From Ambrosia x helenae (lineage: Eukaryota; Streptophyta; Magnoliopsida; Asterales; Asteraceae): a DNA stretch of 64,000 nucleotides. Numbering within the stretch: position 1 is the stretch's first letter; the number at the start of each line of letters is the position of its first letter. Below the pieces are notes generated by a model. That model saw only the letters and a program-made list of their open reading frames with translations. It was not told where the DNA came from and did no database searches. The position numbers were made by a program, and so were the translations under genes. Below are positions 11,111 to 21,229 of this stretch, piece after piece. The stretch is from contig CM061224.1 in NCBI GenBank assembly GCA_030844895.1, positions 558,001 through 622,000 of the forward strand. The letters run 5' to 3'.

Positions 11111-12013
11111 GTTTTCACCAACTTCGTCTTCTTCGTCTGCAACTTTTTTTAACCTAATTTTTATGTTTAATCATACTTATTGAAACAAAATCAAAAGTAT
11201 TTGACAACTATTACGAGCGTTTATTCATAACTGTATGTTTTTCGTATGATTAATCGTCCCATTGTAAATCTCTGTTTATCTAATTTTTCGTTTTCGTTCA
11301 TTGTAATCGAATGTTTTTTTGTTATTTTGATTGTGTAATCATTCTGAACGCATAATCGAATTGAAACGATAAAAAATTAAGGTTCGAATTAGGTCTATTG
11401 TTTTCGATTTGAAAATTTTTTAACGTTTTTTTTTTTTTTTTGCTAATTTACCCCTGGTTAGATTAACCCAAATATGATTAGGGTTGTTAATTACCATCTT
11501 GTCACCGTCTTAATCTAATGGCTCAGAATGCTTCATACGCTTTGTACGTTAAGGAGCTTTGTACGTTATCTCTTCCCTTTATCCTAACCCATAAACAATC
11601 ATTTCAAAAATAAGAGAAAATAACACAAAACAACACGTCATATACCTTATCTAAATATTTCTCCCCAAATATTCTCGTTTTCTTTAGGGGGAAGGGGCCT
11701 TTGTAGAAAAAGTTTTTTCTTTCACTGATTTTAACAAATCTTGCACTGCCACATCACTTCACTGATTTTACTTCACTGAATCACTTTTTTGGAGGCAGCA
11801 CTTAACTGATTCACTTCACTGAAATCTTTATTATTTAGTTTTCCTTTTTTTTAATTACCGTTTTTTTTTAAATGACGGTTTGAACTAAAAGAACCGTTTT
11901 TAAAACTTGAAAAATAAACCGTTCCATTAAATATAAACTTACAATATTAAAAATAAATAAAACATAGAAATGCAAACACATTAAATAAAAGAAAAACTAT
12001 TCGGAGTCGGAAG
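11111..12013. other. Non-coding AT-rich stretch upstream of the Harbinger relic
   Basis: No coding frame. It probably includes the 3' non-coding part of the Harbinger element, since the pre-insertion end of its ORF (S-E-stop on the minus strand) lies at about 11998-12013. I could not locate the Harbinger terminal inverted repeat here. Confidence 0.35.
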
Positions 12014-12692
12014 TAGGGGTGTTCAGAAAAACCGCAAACCAAATAAAAACCGAAAACCGAACCGTAACCGAAAAAACCAATCCGAACAACGAATTTGGTG
12101 TTTGGTTTGGTTTTAACTGAAACCGAATTGCTTATTCGGTGTTTGGTTTGGTTTTTGGTTCTACATTTTTTTTATTTGGTTTATTTGGTTTGTTTGTATA
12201 ACCGAATAAACCGGTAAAATAATTAATTATTAAATAAAAATAATAATATTTAATAACTCATATATAATATATAAGCATAAAATATTAAACCAACCCAAAA
12301 TAAATAAAGCACACCAATTTATAGAGGTAATAATCTGAGTATAAACTAGTAAACTAGGGTTCATTTTACTATTTCTAATTTTTATGATGTTTCTGTTTGC
12401 GTGGTTTGATTTTTTGGTTTCTATTTATTGCAAACTTTCTTTTCGGATTTTGGAACATATAGGTAAATAAGTTAGAGAAAAAAAAACTTCGTTTCAATTT
12501 GGTTTGTTTGGTTGAATTTGGTGTGTTTGGTTTTAAACCGAACCGAATTCAATTTGGTTGAATTTGGGTTGGTTTTCATATTCCTAATTTGGTTTGGTTT
12601 GGTTTTTGGTTTGAGGTACAAAAGTTTGAAAACCGAATAACCCGAATCGAATAAACCAAATAAACCGTAAACCGAACCGATGAACACCCTTA
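12014..12692. mobile_element. Non-autonomous hAT element inserted at the 3' end of the Harbinger ORF
   Basis: The ends are TAGGGGTGTTCA and, inverted, TAAGGGTGTTCA (11 of 12 matching). Flanking 8-bp duplications are GTCGGAAG (12006-12013) and GTCGGAGG (12693-12700), one mismatch. The interior is low complexity, with many ACCGAA/GGTTTGG motifs and no coding frame. The insertion falls in the last codons of the minus-strand transposase frame. Removing it would restore an ending of N-T-S-D-S-E-stop; the present stop at 12690-12692 comes from the element's own terminus. Confidence 0.75.
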
Positions 12693-13437
12693 GTCGGAGG
12701 TGTTCAAATCGAGGTGCGGTAGATCAAGTGCGTCTAGATGTTCCACGAGATCATTTCGAAGTTGGAAATGCGTATCGGAGTCTGTCAACTCCGCAAGGGC
12801 TTGTTCGTCGAAGAACGGTTGGATAGGGGGATCGCGTATGTGGACCGGTGATATCGCACGCCCCTCGTCTTTAATGATCATGTTGTGCAATATCATGCAT
12901 GTATAGACGATGACGCTACACCTAGCAACGGTCTTCGGCCTCAAGGGTCGTGCGGTAATTCCCCATTTCCCCCTTTAATGCTCCGAACGTTCGCTCAACA
13001 TCCTTCCTTGCCGCCTCTTGCGCCTTAACAGATTTCTTTTCCTTAGGGTCGGTCGGATATCGAAACGCTTTCACAAACGTTTATCAGGTTGGGTAGATGC
13101 CATCGGTAAGATAATATCCACATTTATATAACTGGCCATTTAAAGTAAATGGACACTGCGGCACCGCTCCGTTTCGTTGGGTAAGAAAAACTGGGGATTG
13201 TTGGAGGACATTTATGTCGTTGAGTGAACCCCGGGGGGGGGGGCAAAAAATCCATGCCAAAACCACATATCTTGTGAAGTAACCGCTTCTAGCATGATCG
13301 TAGGGTATTGGTAATCGCCTCGCATATATTGTCCTCGTAATTCCCTAGGACATGCTCGCTATACTAAATGCGTGCAATCAATGCTACCGATCATGCCGGG
13401 AAGGTTATGTCTTTCTTCGTGTGCTTCGTACGAACAT
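12501..13437. repeat. Left copy of the 937/941-bp direct repeat flanking Tat element 1
   Basis: It matches 26235-27175 essentially base for base. The only difference I found is a homopolymer: 11 G here against 15 G in the right copy (near 13233 and 26967). It includes the right part of the hAT element and the 3' two thirds of the Harbinger pseudogene. It ends at CGAACAT, where the truncated 5' LTR begins. Confidence 0.9.
12693..13437 (-). pseudogene. PIF/Harbinger transposase, 5'-truncated duplicate
   Basis: This is the C-terminal two thirds of the transposase pseudogene described at 26424-27713. Its upstream (N-terminal) part is cut off at 13437 by element 1. The 11-base G run here puts the segments on either side in different frames, unlike the 15-base run of the right copy. 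Both copies share the same stop codons, so they were already dead when duplicated. Confidence 0.85.
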
Positions 13438-14248
13438 AAGAACAAGGGCTCTAAGCCCAAATAAGCCCAACTAGGAGCAGGTAAACACGCGGGACACGTA
13501 TGCGGATTAAATGGCTAATCAGCGGGGATGACTCGTTAAGCCCCGCGGGTTAATACCCTGAGCGGACACGTGGCAGCTGCACATTTGATCGTACAATAAA
13601 GCACGATCCAATGAAGGCCCAGCGACGTGAGACAAGGAGCATGTTGCACGATCAACCAACAGGGGACGCACACGTGTCCAATATCAAACCCGCGGGAGAC
13701 AAGCAGCAAACCTCATGCACTGATTAGCCAATCAGAATGCACGGGACCACCTCAGTAAAGATCTCCACTAACGAAAGCCTGCAGAGGGGACAGCAGTACA
13801 TATGAGGACCAATCATATTGACCCAGGCCTGCAGCTAACCATATGACGACACGTCACCAAGACAGGTACGACCACCCTCTGTGATTTCCTATCGGCCACA
13901 TAATATCTCCTGTTGGGCCTAACTATGGGCCGGTGTGGAGGCAAACCCTTAACTGGGCTTCAGCCCACTGGGTAAGTTAAGGGTGAATGTCAAGGTCCGT
14001 GTGGAACCTATTTAAGGAGGACTTCGTCTCCTTGAATAGGCCATTCAGAAATCCCCTGAAAAACACACCACGACCGACCACGTTTTTGTGTCTGCTAAGT
14101 AGAATCCTCAGGATTCGAGGCGGTCGCCCCCCACCGGAATATTGTCTTTGCAGGTTTCCACCATTGAGAAGTCATCCATCCTTGCGAAGGATCTTCCTTG
14201 TAGGAGCATTGTTCATATTAATTCTTAAGGTGAACATTTGTTTCTTCA
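13438..14248 (+). repeat. 5' LTR of element 1, missing its first ~60 bp
   Basis: Identical to 25424-26234. The sequence 25363-25419 at the start of the 3' LTR has no counterpart here. The junction with the flank falls within ACAT (13434-13437), which is present both in the host flank and in the LTR. The LTR ends TTCTTCA at 14248. A TATA-like CTATTTAAGG lies near 14007-14016. Confidence 0.9.
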
Positions 14249-14249
14249 T

Positions 14250-14267
14250 TGGCGCCATCCGTATCGG
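14250..14267 (+). promoter_or_regulatory. Primer-binding site of element 1
   Basis: TGGCGCCATCCGT, one base after the LTR end, complementary to a tRNA 3' end ending in CCA. Element 2 has the same 13 bases in the same place. I do not assign the tRNA. Confidence 0.8.
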
Positions 14268-14304
14268 CTAGAGCAACAATTTTCATAATCTTTCGACCAA
14301 GGAT

Positions 14305-17300
14305 ATGGCAACTGAAGGAACTTCGGCAAACAACCAAGAACCACCGGTCACCGAGGATGACCACGAGGAAGGGTCGGAGGAAACCCCACCGGCCACAGTC
14401 ACAAAGGCAGCCCATAGGCCAGTAAGGAGGATAGCTGTCAGTCAAGCTGCAGCTCACAACACTGTCGACTTGGACGATGACGAGCACGGCGAAGAAGAGG
14501 ACCCAGACGACTGGCTCTTCAAAAAACAAGCAGAACTTACTGCAGGATATCAAAAACGGGTATTACAACAGGCACAACAACGAGTCCAAAAGACACTCAA
14601 CTTCGACACCACCAACAAGGCTACAGGGGCAACAAATAAAAACAAAACGCCAAGCCGTTCCCAAAAAGAAAACACAGTCGGGAGTCGTAGCGGAGGTCGC
14701 GGGAAGGGTTCCCGCAGCCAGGGCAACGCTCCCACAGAGGAAGAAGACGGCTACGAGTCAAGTTCGCAGGCTGAGGGTAATGACGATCTAGTCAAGCCCT
14801 ACAGACCTAAAGATCTGGCAGAAAAATCTAAATTCTGTGCCCGCGTCGCACTGGCACCGATACCGGCAAAAGCCAAGCTACCGAATAGCATCGGAAAGTA
14901 CGACGGGATACGTGACCCGGATGATCACGTGCACGATTTCCGTACCGCAGCTCACAGCCAAAATTGGCCAATGCAAGTCTGGTGCCACCTATTTGCCCAA
15001 ACGCTTCAGGGTGCGGCCAGAGTTTGGTTTGACAACCTACCAGCAGGCAGCATCATGGACTTTGACGACTTGTTGTCGAAATTCTCATTGCACTTCTCAC
15101 ACCAGAGGAAACATAAAAAAGATAAGGCCCACATCTTACTCTGCGCGAGAAGAGACAACGAGGCACTCGAAGATTACATTACCCGCTATACGCGGGAAGC
15201 AATGCAAATAGGATGCGGAGAAGAACTCACGCGAGCAGCTTTCATTCATGGGGTCCACCACGACGACCTCATGAAATGCCTCACAGGTAAAGACGGAATC
15301 CCGGAGTCCTGGGATGAGGTCATCAAAGCAGCCAAGATTTACGCAGCATCTGAGAAATCTTTCCGCCACGCTCGTCACCACCAGTATCCCAACAGTCAAG
15401 GGGCCCGGAGGGATAAAGGGAAACAATCAGTTTGGTCTCGCATCACCGGATCCACAGAGGAAGGCAAGTACTCCGCGCAACAAGACGCCCGCCAGATCAT
15501 CAACAACAAGCACACCCGCGACGGGCGGGGAGGATCTAAGAAAAATACAGAGTGGACTCCGCTGACGAAAACACCGTCCCAAGTACTCGCCACCGAACAA
15601 CATAACTTCAAGGAACCCCGCCCGCTGGGCAAGCGGAGGAATGTGGACACTAGCAAGCGATGTGACTACCACAACGACTTCGGGCACAACACTGATAATT
15701 GTTACAGCTTAAAGATGGAGATTGAATCCGCCTTGAAGTCGGGGCAATTGGGTCACCTAGTCAAAAACGTACAACGTAATGGCCGCGGCCGTGAGAATGA
15801 CGATCGCGGAGAAGGACCGAACAAGAGAATACGCAACTTGCAAACGCATCTCATAGAACGCCCCTCAAGGTACAGCTGCAACATGACCGGTAAACGCACA
15901 AGCGGACAGAAACGAAACAAACATCAACTGACAGAGACGAGTGAAGATTCATGGAAAGAACAACCAGTCGTTTTGCCTATCCCCAAAGGGGGAGCGTCGT
16001 CTACATCCCCGCTCATCATCACGGGGGTATTCGGTCATTATCGCACTCCATACATGTTTCTGGACCCGGGAAGCAGTGCGGACATCATGTACGACCAGTG
16101 CTTTAACCAGCTCGACGAGGCGGACAAGAAGCGATTGATACCGGTGAGCGAACCGATATCGGGATTCATTCATGAGTCAATACTACCCCGGGGGGTCATC
16201 ACGTTCCCAGTTACTTGGTCGGATGGTAATTTGTCGCGGACGGAGGAATGCGAATTCATGGTACTCCCAGTAAACTCAGCACATGACCTACTAATAGGAA
16301 GGGAGGGACTGGCCAAATTCAATAGCAACGCATCCGCTCCACACCAAGTAGTCGGCTTTCCAACCCGAAGGGGGGTGGCGTTTATCCGAGGCAATCGCCA
16401 ATGCCACGCAGCAGAGACCAATAAGCCAACTAAATCCGCCAAAAAACCAAACCCCACCGAGCCAGAGAAATGGATACTTAATCCCACCTTCCCCGAGCAA
16501 ACCGTAAACATCGGGCCCGCACTGTCAGACGCGGTCCGAACTCACTTAAAACAATTGCTAATCAAAAACAAAGACATTTTTGCGTGGACACCGGCGGACA
16601 TGGTAGGAGTCCCCCGAGAAATAGCCGAACACAGGCTCGCCACGTACAAGTCAGTGGAACCAGTGGTACAAAAGAAACGAAGCATGGGGCCGGAAAAAAC
16701 TAAGGCAATGAACGAACAAGTCACAGAGTTGCTGAACGCAGGCATACTTCGCCCAGTAAAATACCAAACATGGGTCGCCAACCCAGTAATGGTTGCCAAA
16801 GCCAATGGAGGGTGGCGTATGTGCGTAGATTACAAGGACCTGAACAAAGCGTGCCCGAAAGATTGCTATCCGTTACCTGAAATAGACCTGAAGGTCGATT
16901 CTCTGGCTCCTTTTCGTTTCAAATGCTTTCTTGATGCCTACAAGGGGTATCACCAGATTCAAATGGCGAAAGGCGACGAGGACAAAACCGCTTTCCGAAC
17001 GGACATGGGCACTTTCTGCTACACCAAGATGCCGTTCGGGCTCAAGAACGCGGGAGCAACATATCAGCGACTAATGGACTCAGTCTTCGCCGCACAGATA
17101 GGAGTGAACTTGGAGGTATACGTAGACGACCTCGTAATCAAAAGCACGGAGGAGGATCGAATGCTAACGGACATACAAAAGATTTTTGACCAGTTACGCC
17201 AAGTCCGCATGAAGCTCAATCCCAGTAAATGCTCTTTCGGCATGGAGGAAGGCAAATTCCTGGGAGTTGTCGTCACGAAGGAAGGTTTCCGCGCGAATCC

Positions 17301-19698
17301 TGAAAAGGTACAGGCCATAGAGCGTATGCCCTCACCAGCCTCAGTGAAGGAAGTGCAGACACTAATGGGGCGTCTTGTAGCTCTGAATCGCTTCCTGTCA
17401 AACTACGCTTCAAGGTCATTTCCATTCGTGAGCACGCTGCGCAACTGCTTGAAGAAGACCAATTTCAGATGGACACCAGAGGCGGAAACCGCGTTTCAGG
17501 ATATGAAGCAATGCCTCATGAACCTGCCCACGCTAACAGCCCCGCGGCCTAAAGAGCCACTGACATTATACCTGGCGGTAGCGGACAGAGCGGTCGGCGC
17601 TGCCTTAGTGGTCGACCGAAAAGGCGTACAAACCCCCGTGTACTACGTCAGCCGAACGCTGTTGGACGCGGAAACACGCTACTCGACCATGGAGAAACTG
17701 GTTCTAGCTCTAGTACATGCATCAAGACGCCTACGACGATACTTCCAAGGCCATCCTATCAATGTACTCACAGACTACCGGATTAGCGACGTCTTGAAGA
17801 AACCAGAACTTTCGGGTAGATTAGCGAAATGGGCAATCGAACTAGGAGAGCATGAAATCTTCTACAAACCACGTCCAGCCATCAAGGGGCAAATTTTGGC
17901 GGACTTCACAACAGAGGTACCCGCCAATAAGGTAGCGGAGTGCCTGCTGGAGCAAGATCCACCGCCACCAACGGCTCAGACCGACAAATGGTCACTCTAC
18001 ACTGACGGCGCGAAGAGTGACGACGGTGCGGGAGCCGGCTTGCGGCTCGTCAACCCAGAAGGCGCAGAATTTACATACGCAATCCGCCTAAACTTCGAGA
18101 GCACAAACAATGAAGCGGAATACGAAGCCCTACTGGCGGGCCTCAGAATTGCGGACAAGATGGGCGCTCGTTTCCTTGACGCGCATGTAGACTCCATGCT
18201 CGTCGCCGCACAAGTAAACGGACAATACGAGGCAAGGGATGCCAAAATGGCCCTATACTTAGAGCAAACTAAAAAGCTCATGCAGCGGTTCACGTATTGC
18301 AAAGTCCTCCACATCAATCGGAGTGAAAACAAGCCCGCTGACGCACTGAGCAAGATGGCAGCCTCCGTTTACGAACACATGGCAAAAGACGTCCGAGTTG
18401 AAGTCTTGAGCGCACCCTCTGTACCCGCACACCAAGTCAATGTTGTACAAGTAGGCACCCCATCATGGATGGCACCGATAACTGCCTACTTAACAAACGG
18501 ATCACTACCAGAGGACAAATCCGAAGCACGGAAAGTACAACTCAAGGCCATGCATTATCAAGTATTGGACGGTACCCTATACAGGAGGTCGTACTTGGGC
18601 CCACTATTGAGGTGTGTCGATACCGAAAAGGCTATGTTCCTCATCAAGGAGGTGCATGAAGGGATCTGTGGCCTACATGCAGGACCAAGAATGGTTGTTG
18701 CGAAACTAATGAATGCGGGATATTATTGGCCAGGCATGCATGTTGATGCCGTCAAAATACTCCGCAAGTGCTATGCCTGTCAACGCCATGCTCCAAGCAC
18801 ATTACGTCCCAAGAACGACTTAGTACCAGTCACCTCTGCATGGCCCTTCCAAAAGTGGGCAATCGACATAGTGGGTCCGTTCCCGACAGCACCGGGAAAT
18901 GTTAGGTACCTAATCGTAGCAATCGACTACTTCACAAAGTGGGTCGAGGCCAAACCACTAGTGTCTATCGACGCCCGCACAGTCAAGCGTTTCATTTGGG
19001 AGTTCATCATCTGCCGCTTTGGCCTACCAATGAACATCGTCAGCGACAATGGCTTACAGTTCACGGATACCGGACTCCAAGAGTGGCTAGCTGGCATGGG
19101 GGTAGAGCAAACATTCACATCCGTCGCCCACCCGCAAGCCAACGGACAAGTCGAACGCGCAAACCGCAGCATCGTTGACGGGATCAAGGCTCGCTTGAAC
19201 ACTAGGCGATCAGGATGGGTAGACGAGATACCAAATGTCCTATGGGCACATCGCACGTTAACCAAGACCAGCAACGGGGAGACACCTTTTAGCCTAACAT
19301 ACGGCACTGAGGCCATGATCCCCGCAGAAATTGGTTGCCCATCCGCACGTGTCCTATTAGCCTCAAAAACCGACAACGATCAGGAGCTGCGCCTCAATTT
19401 GGACCTGCTGGAAGAGCGAAGAGGGTTAGCAGCACTCAAAGAAGCCAAGTATAAAAGACAGCTGGAACAATACTACAATTCCCGGGTCAAAAAGACAGAA
19501 TTTCAAGTTGGTGACTTCGTGTTCCGGCTCAACGAGGCATCCACGGCCGAAGCACCGGGAAAACTCGCGCCGACTTGGGAAGGCCCGTACAAGGTCCAGG
19601 AAGTACTGGGAAAAGGCGCGTACGCATTAGAGCGCCTGGATGGGACCGCGGTCCCGAGATCATGGAATGCCGCCCAGCTACGAATCTGTTACATGTAA
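14305..19698 (+). CDS. Gag-Pol polyprotein of element 1 (1797 aa, single frame)
   Basis: It starts at ATG 14305, 56 nt after the LTR. Domains by approximate residue: acidic/basic N-terminus; retrotransposon gag about 190-350 (GKYDGIRDPDDH, AARVWFDNLP); zinc-knuckle variant CDYHNDFGHNTDNC about 453; aspartic protease about 586 with LDPGSSADI and later LLIGREG; RT about 790-1000 with YVDDLVIKS at about 939; a first RNase H whose usual Asp positions are lost (LYLAVADRAVGAAL); a second RNase H about 1230-1370 starting YTDGAKSDDGAG with its Asp present; integrase with HH-CC (GICGLHAG, CYACQ) about 1451 and the DDE residues in AIDIVGP, SDNGLQF and QVERANRS. The frame is uninterrupted, so gag and pol are made as one protein. 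The protease DPG instead of DTG/DSG is the one irregular active-site feature. Confidence 0.95.
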   Translation: MATEGTSANNQEPPVTEDDHEEGSEETPPATVTKAAHRPVRRIAVSQAAAHNTVDLDDDEHGEEEDPDDWLFKKQAELTAGYQKRVLQQAQQRVQKTLNFDTTNKATGATNKNKTPSRSQKENTVGSRSGGRGKGSRSQGNAPTEEEDGYESSSQAEGNDDLVKPYRPKDLAEKSKFCARVALAPIPAKAKLPNSIGKYDGIRDPDDHVHDFRTAAHSQNWPMQVWCHLFAQTLQGAARVWFDNLPAGSIMDFDDLLSKFSLHFSHQRKHKKDKAHILLCARRDNEALEDYITRYTREAMQIGCGEELTRAAFIHGVHHDDLMKCLTGKDGIPESWDEVIKAAKIYAASEKSFRHARHHQYPNSQGARRDKGKQSVWSRITGSTEEGKYSAQQDARQIINNKHTRDGRGGSKKNTEWTPLTKTPSQVLATEQHNFKEPRPLGKRRNVDTSKRCDYHNDFGHNTDNCYSLKMEIESALKSGQLGHLVKNVQRNGRGRENDDRGEGPNKRIRNLQTHLIERPSRYSCNMTGKRTSGQKRNKHQLTETSEDSWKEQPVVLPIPKGGASSTSPLIITGVFGHYRTPYMFLDPGSSADIMYDQCFNQLDEADKKRLIPVSEPISGFIHESILPRGVITFPVTWSDGNLSRTEECEFMVLPVNSAHDLLIGREGLAKFNSNASAPHQVVGFPTRRGVAFIRGNRQCHAAETNKPTKSAKKPNPTEPEKWILNPTFPEQTVNIGPALSDAVRTHLKQLLIKNKDIFAWTPADMVGVPREIAEHRLATYKSVEPVVQKKRSMGPEKTKAMNEQVTELLNAGILRPVKYQTWVANPVMVAKANGGWRMCVDYKDLNKACPKDCYPLPEIDLKVDSLAPFRFKCFLDAYKGYHQIQMAKGDEDKTAFRTDMGTFCYTKMPFGLKNAGATYQRLMDSVFAAQIGVNLEVYVDDLVIKSTEEDRMLTDIQKIFDQLRQVRMKLNPSKCSFGMEEGKFLGVVVTKEGFRANPEKVQAIERMPSPASVKEVQTLMGRLVALNRFLSNYASRSFPFVSTLRNCLKKTNFRWTPEAETAFQDMKQCLMNLPTLTAPRPKEPLTLYLAVADRAVGAALVVDRKGVQTPVYYVSRTLLDAETRYSTMEKLVLALVHASRRLRRYFQGHPINVLTDYRISDVLKKPELSGRLAKWAIELGEHEIFYKPRPAIKGQILADFTTEVPANKVAECLLEQDPPPPTAQTDKWSLYTDGAKSDDGAGAGLRLVNPEGAEFTYAIRLNFESTNNEAEYEALLAGLRIADKMGARFLDAHVDSMLVAAQVNGQYEARDAKMALYLEQTKKLMQRFTYCKVLHINRSENKPADALSKMAASVYEHMAKDVRVEVLSAPSVPAHQVNVVQVGTPSWMAPITAYLTNGSLPEDKSEARKVQLKAMHYQVLDGTLYRRSYLGPLLRCVDTEKAMFLIKEVHEGICGLHAGPRMVVAKLMNAGYYWPGMHVDAVKILRKCYACQRHAPSTLRPKNDLVPVTSAWPFQKWAIDIVGPFPTAPGNVRYLIVAIDYFTKWVEAKPLVSIDARTVKRFIWEFIICRFGLPMNIVSDNGLQFTDTGLQEWLAGMGVEQTFTSVAHPQANGQVERANRSIVDGIKARLNTRRSGWVDEIPNVLWAHRTLTKTSNGETPFSLTYGTEAMIPAEIGCPSARVLLASKTDNDQELRLNLDLLEERRGLAALKEAKYKRQLEQYYNSRVKKTEFQVGDFVFRLNEASTAEAPGKLAPTWEGPYKVQEVLGKGAYALERLDGTAVPRSWNAAQLRICYM

Positions 19699-19823
19699 TA
19701 GTATGTTAAACCGACGTCATGTAATCATTTAGTGGGTTTCAGGCCCCACAATTAATGAATATTCCAACTGTTGAATTTAAATCGCGAGAATATGTTAATG
19801 CCAGTAGATAGCAACACCTAAAA

Positions 19824-20500
19824 GGCATGTTGACGCTTGCACGTAACATAGCCACCTTGGTCCGCAAACCTGCTCTCACAAGCAATTGATTGCGGACTAA
19901 GCAGATCAAGAGGCATGTTGATGTTTTCACATAACATAGCCACCTTGGTCCGCAAACTTGCTCTCACAAGCAATTGATTGCGGACTAAGCAGACCAAGAG
20001 GCATGTTGATGTTTTCACATAACATAGCCACCTTGGTCCGCAAACTTGCTCTCACAAGCAATCGATTGCGGACTAAGCAGACCAAAAGGCATGTTGACGC
20101 TTGCACATAACATAGCCACCTTGGCCCGCAAACTTGCTCTCACAAGCAATTGATTGCGGACTAAGCAGATCAAGAGGCATGTTGACGTCTTCACGTAACA
20201 TAGCCACCTTGGTCCGCGAACTTGCTTTCACAAGCAATTGATTGCGGACTAAGCAGATCAAGAGGCATGTTGACGTCTTCACGCAACATAGCCACCTTGG
20301 TCCGCGAACTTGCTTTCCCAAGCAATTGATTGCGGACTAAGCAGGTCAAAAGCCATGTTGACGTTTTCACGCAGCATAGCCGCATCGGTCCGCGAACTTG
20401 CTTTCACAAGCAATCGATTGCGGACAAAGCAGATCAAAAAGGCATGTCAACGTTGGCACGTGACATAGCTCCTTCGATCCGCATGATTACTTTCACGAGC
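19824..20500. repeat. 88-bp tandem array between pol and the antisense genes
   Basis: GGCATG-anchored units begin at 19824, 19912, 20000, 20088, 20176, 20264, 20352 and 20441: seven complete units and a decayed last one. Each unit carries an inverted repeat (TCCGCAA..TTGCGGA enclosing CTTGCT..AGCAA), so each can fold into a hairpin. The units differ at a handful of positions, most in the last two. The small minus-strand frames that span it are by-products. Confidence 0.93.
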
Positions 20501-20733
20501 AACTCATCGGCAGAAAGAATCACCAAAATTTAGTAAAAATAAAGATGAAATGACACAGATGCAATATAAACAAAGTCATAATATCAGAATTCATTCCACA
20601 TTACAAAAATATCGACAAAAATATCGAGCATCCGGATTCAAGCAAAAAACAACCATGCACTATAAGAGTGCAACACAGATGCTCGAGAAACCCTAGCCAA
20701 TACATACATTAACAGAACACTGAGGAGTCAAAC

Positions 20734-21147
20734 CTAATCTAGAACAACAACGTGGGCCCACCCACTATCAGTACGCCGGAACCGGAGCTTCGGGATAGGC
20801 TGATGCACAGCAGGAAGGGCCAGCACCCCCGTCGGCAGCCCATTGGAACCGACGGAGGAACCACCGTCGGCGGCAGCAGGCGGCACACGTGCCTCAGCCA
20901 CCATCTGTACTCGTCGAGCCCCGGCAGCAGAACTCTCACAGTTGACTGAAGCCACGACTCCGGCAGCAGCCCGAGCACACGCTTCAGCCAAAGCCTTCAT
21001 CTTGCTCTCTGGATCCACCAACGAGGGTCTCACCTGAGCTTGGCCGACAGGGGGAACACCATTGTGAAGGTTCAGCAAGCACTCCACAACCAACTTATCT
21101 TCAACTTCATCATCGGAACTCCTTGCATGAGACGGAAGACTTGACAT
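20734..21147 (-). CDS. Small antisense gene of element 1
   Basis: A minus-strand frame of 137 codons from the ATG at 21147 (MSSLPSHARSSDDEVEDKLV). An upstream in-frame ATG at 21201 adds 18 hydrophobic residues and is less likely. It is Ala/Val-rich in the middle (about 50-75) with a Pro/Gly-rich linker, and ends KLRFRRTDSGWAHVVVLD. I do not recognise a domain. Element 2 has a gene of similar size at the same place (56238-56807) with little evident sequence similarity. A TATA-like box lies about 75-80 nt upstream (21222-21229), so it may be its own transcription unit. Confidence 0.6.
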   Translation of the reverse strand: MSSLPSHARSSDDEVEDKLVVECLLNLHNGVPPVGQAQVRPSLVDPESKMKALAEACARAAAGVVASVNCESSAAGARRVQMVAEARVPPAAADGGSSVGSNGLPTGVLALPAVHQPIPKLRFRRTDSGWAHVVVLD

Positions 21148-21221
21148 TTTGATGAAGAAAAAGATAGAAACAGAGAGGAGAAGAAGGAAATCAGTGAGCA
21201 CAAATCAACCACTAAACCTAC

Positions 21222-21229
21222 TTATATAC
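21222..21229 (-). promoter_or_regulatory. TATA-like box for the small antisense gene of element 1
   Basis: The minus strand reads GTATATAAG about 75-80 nt before the ATG at 21147, at a fitting distance for a core promoter. The element 2 counterpart has one at the equivalent place. Confidence 0.45.

Noticed and set aside
13437..13441. 5' LTR of element 1 starting at TAAGAAC as the true LTR terminus
   Set aside because: LTRs should start TG. In the 3' copy the PPT lies about 60 bp further upstream, and TG at 25363 follows it with the same 2-nt spacing as in element 2. The 5' copy is therefore truncated.
13987..14271. 94-codon plus-strand frame in the LTR (and its copy at 25973)
   Set aside because: Lies wholly in LTR promoter/leader sequence and changes its C-terminus where the LTR ends; no protein features.
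19739..20385. Overlapping minus-strand ORFs of 62-82 codons in the 88-bp array
   Set aside because: Generated by the tandem repeat; 88 is not divisible by three and the frames have no independent support.
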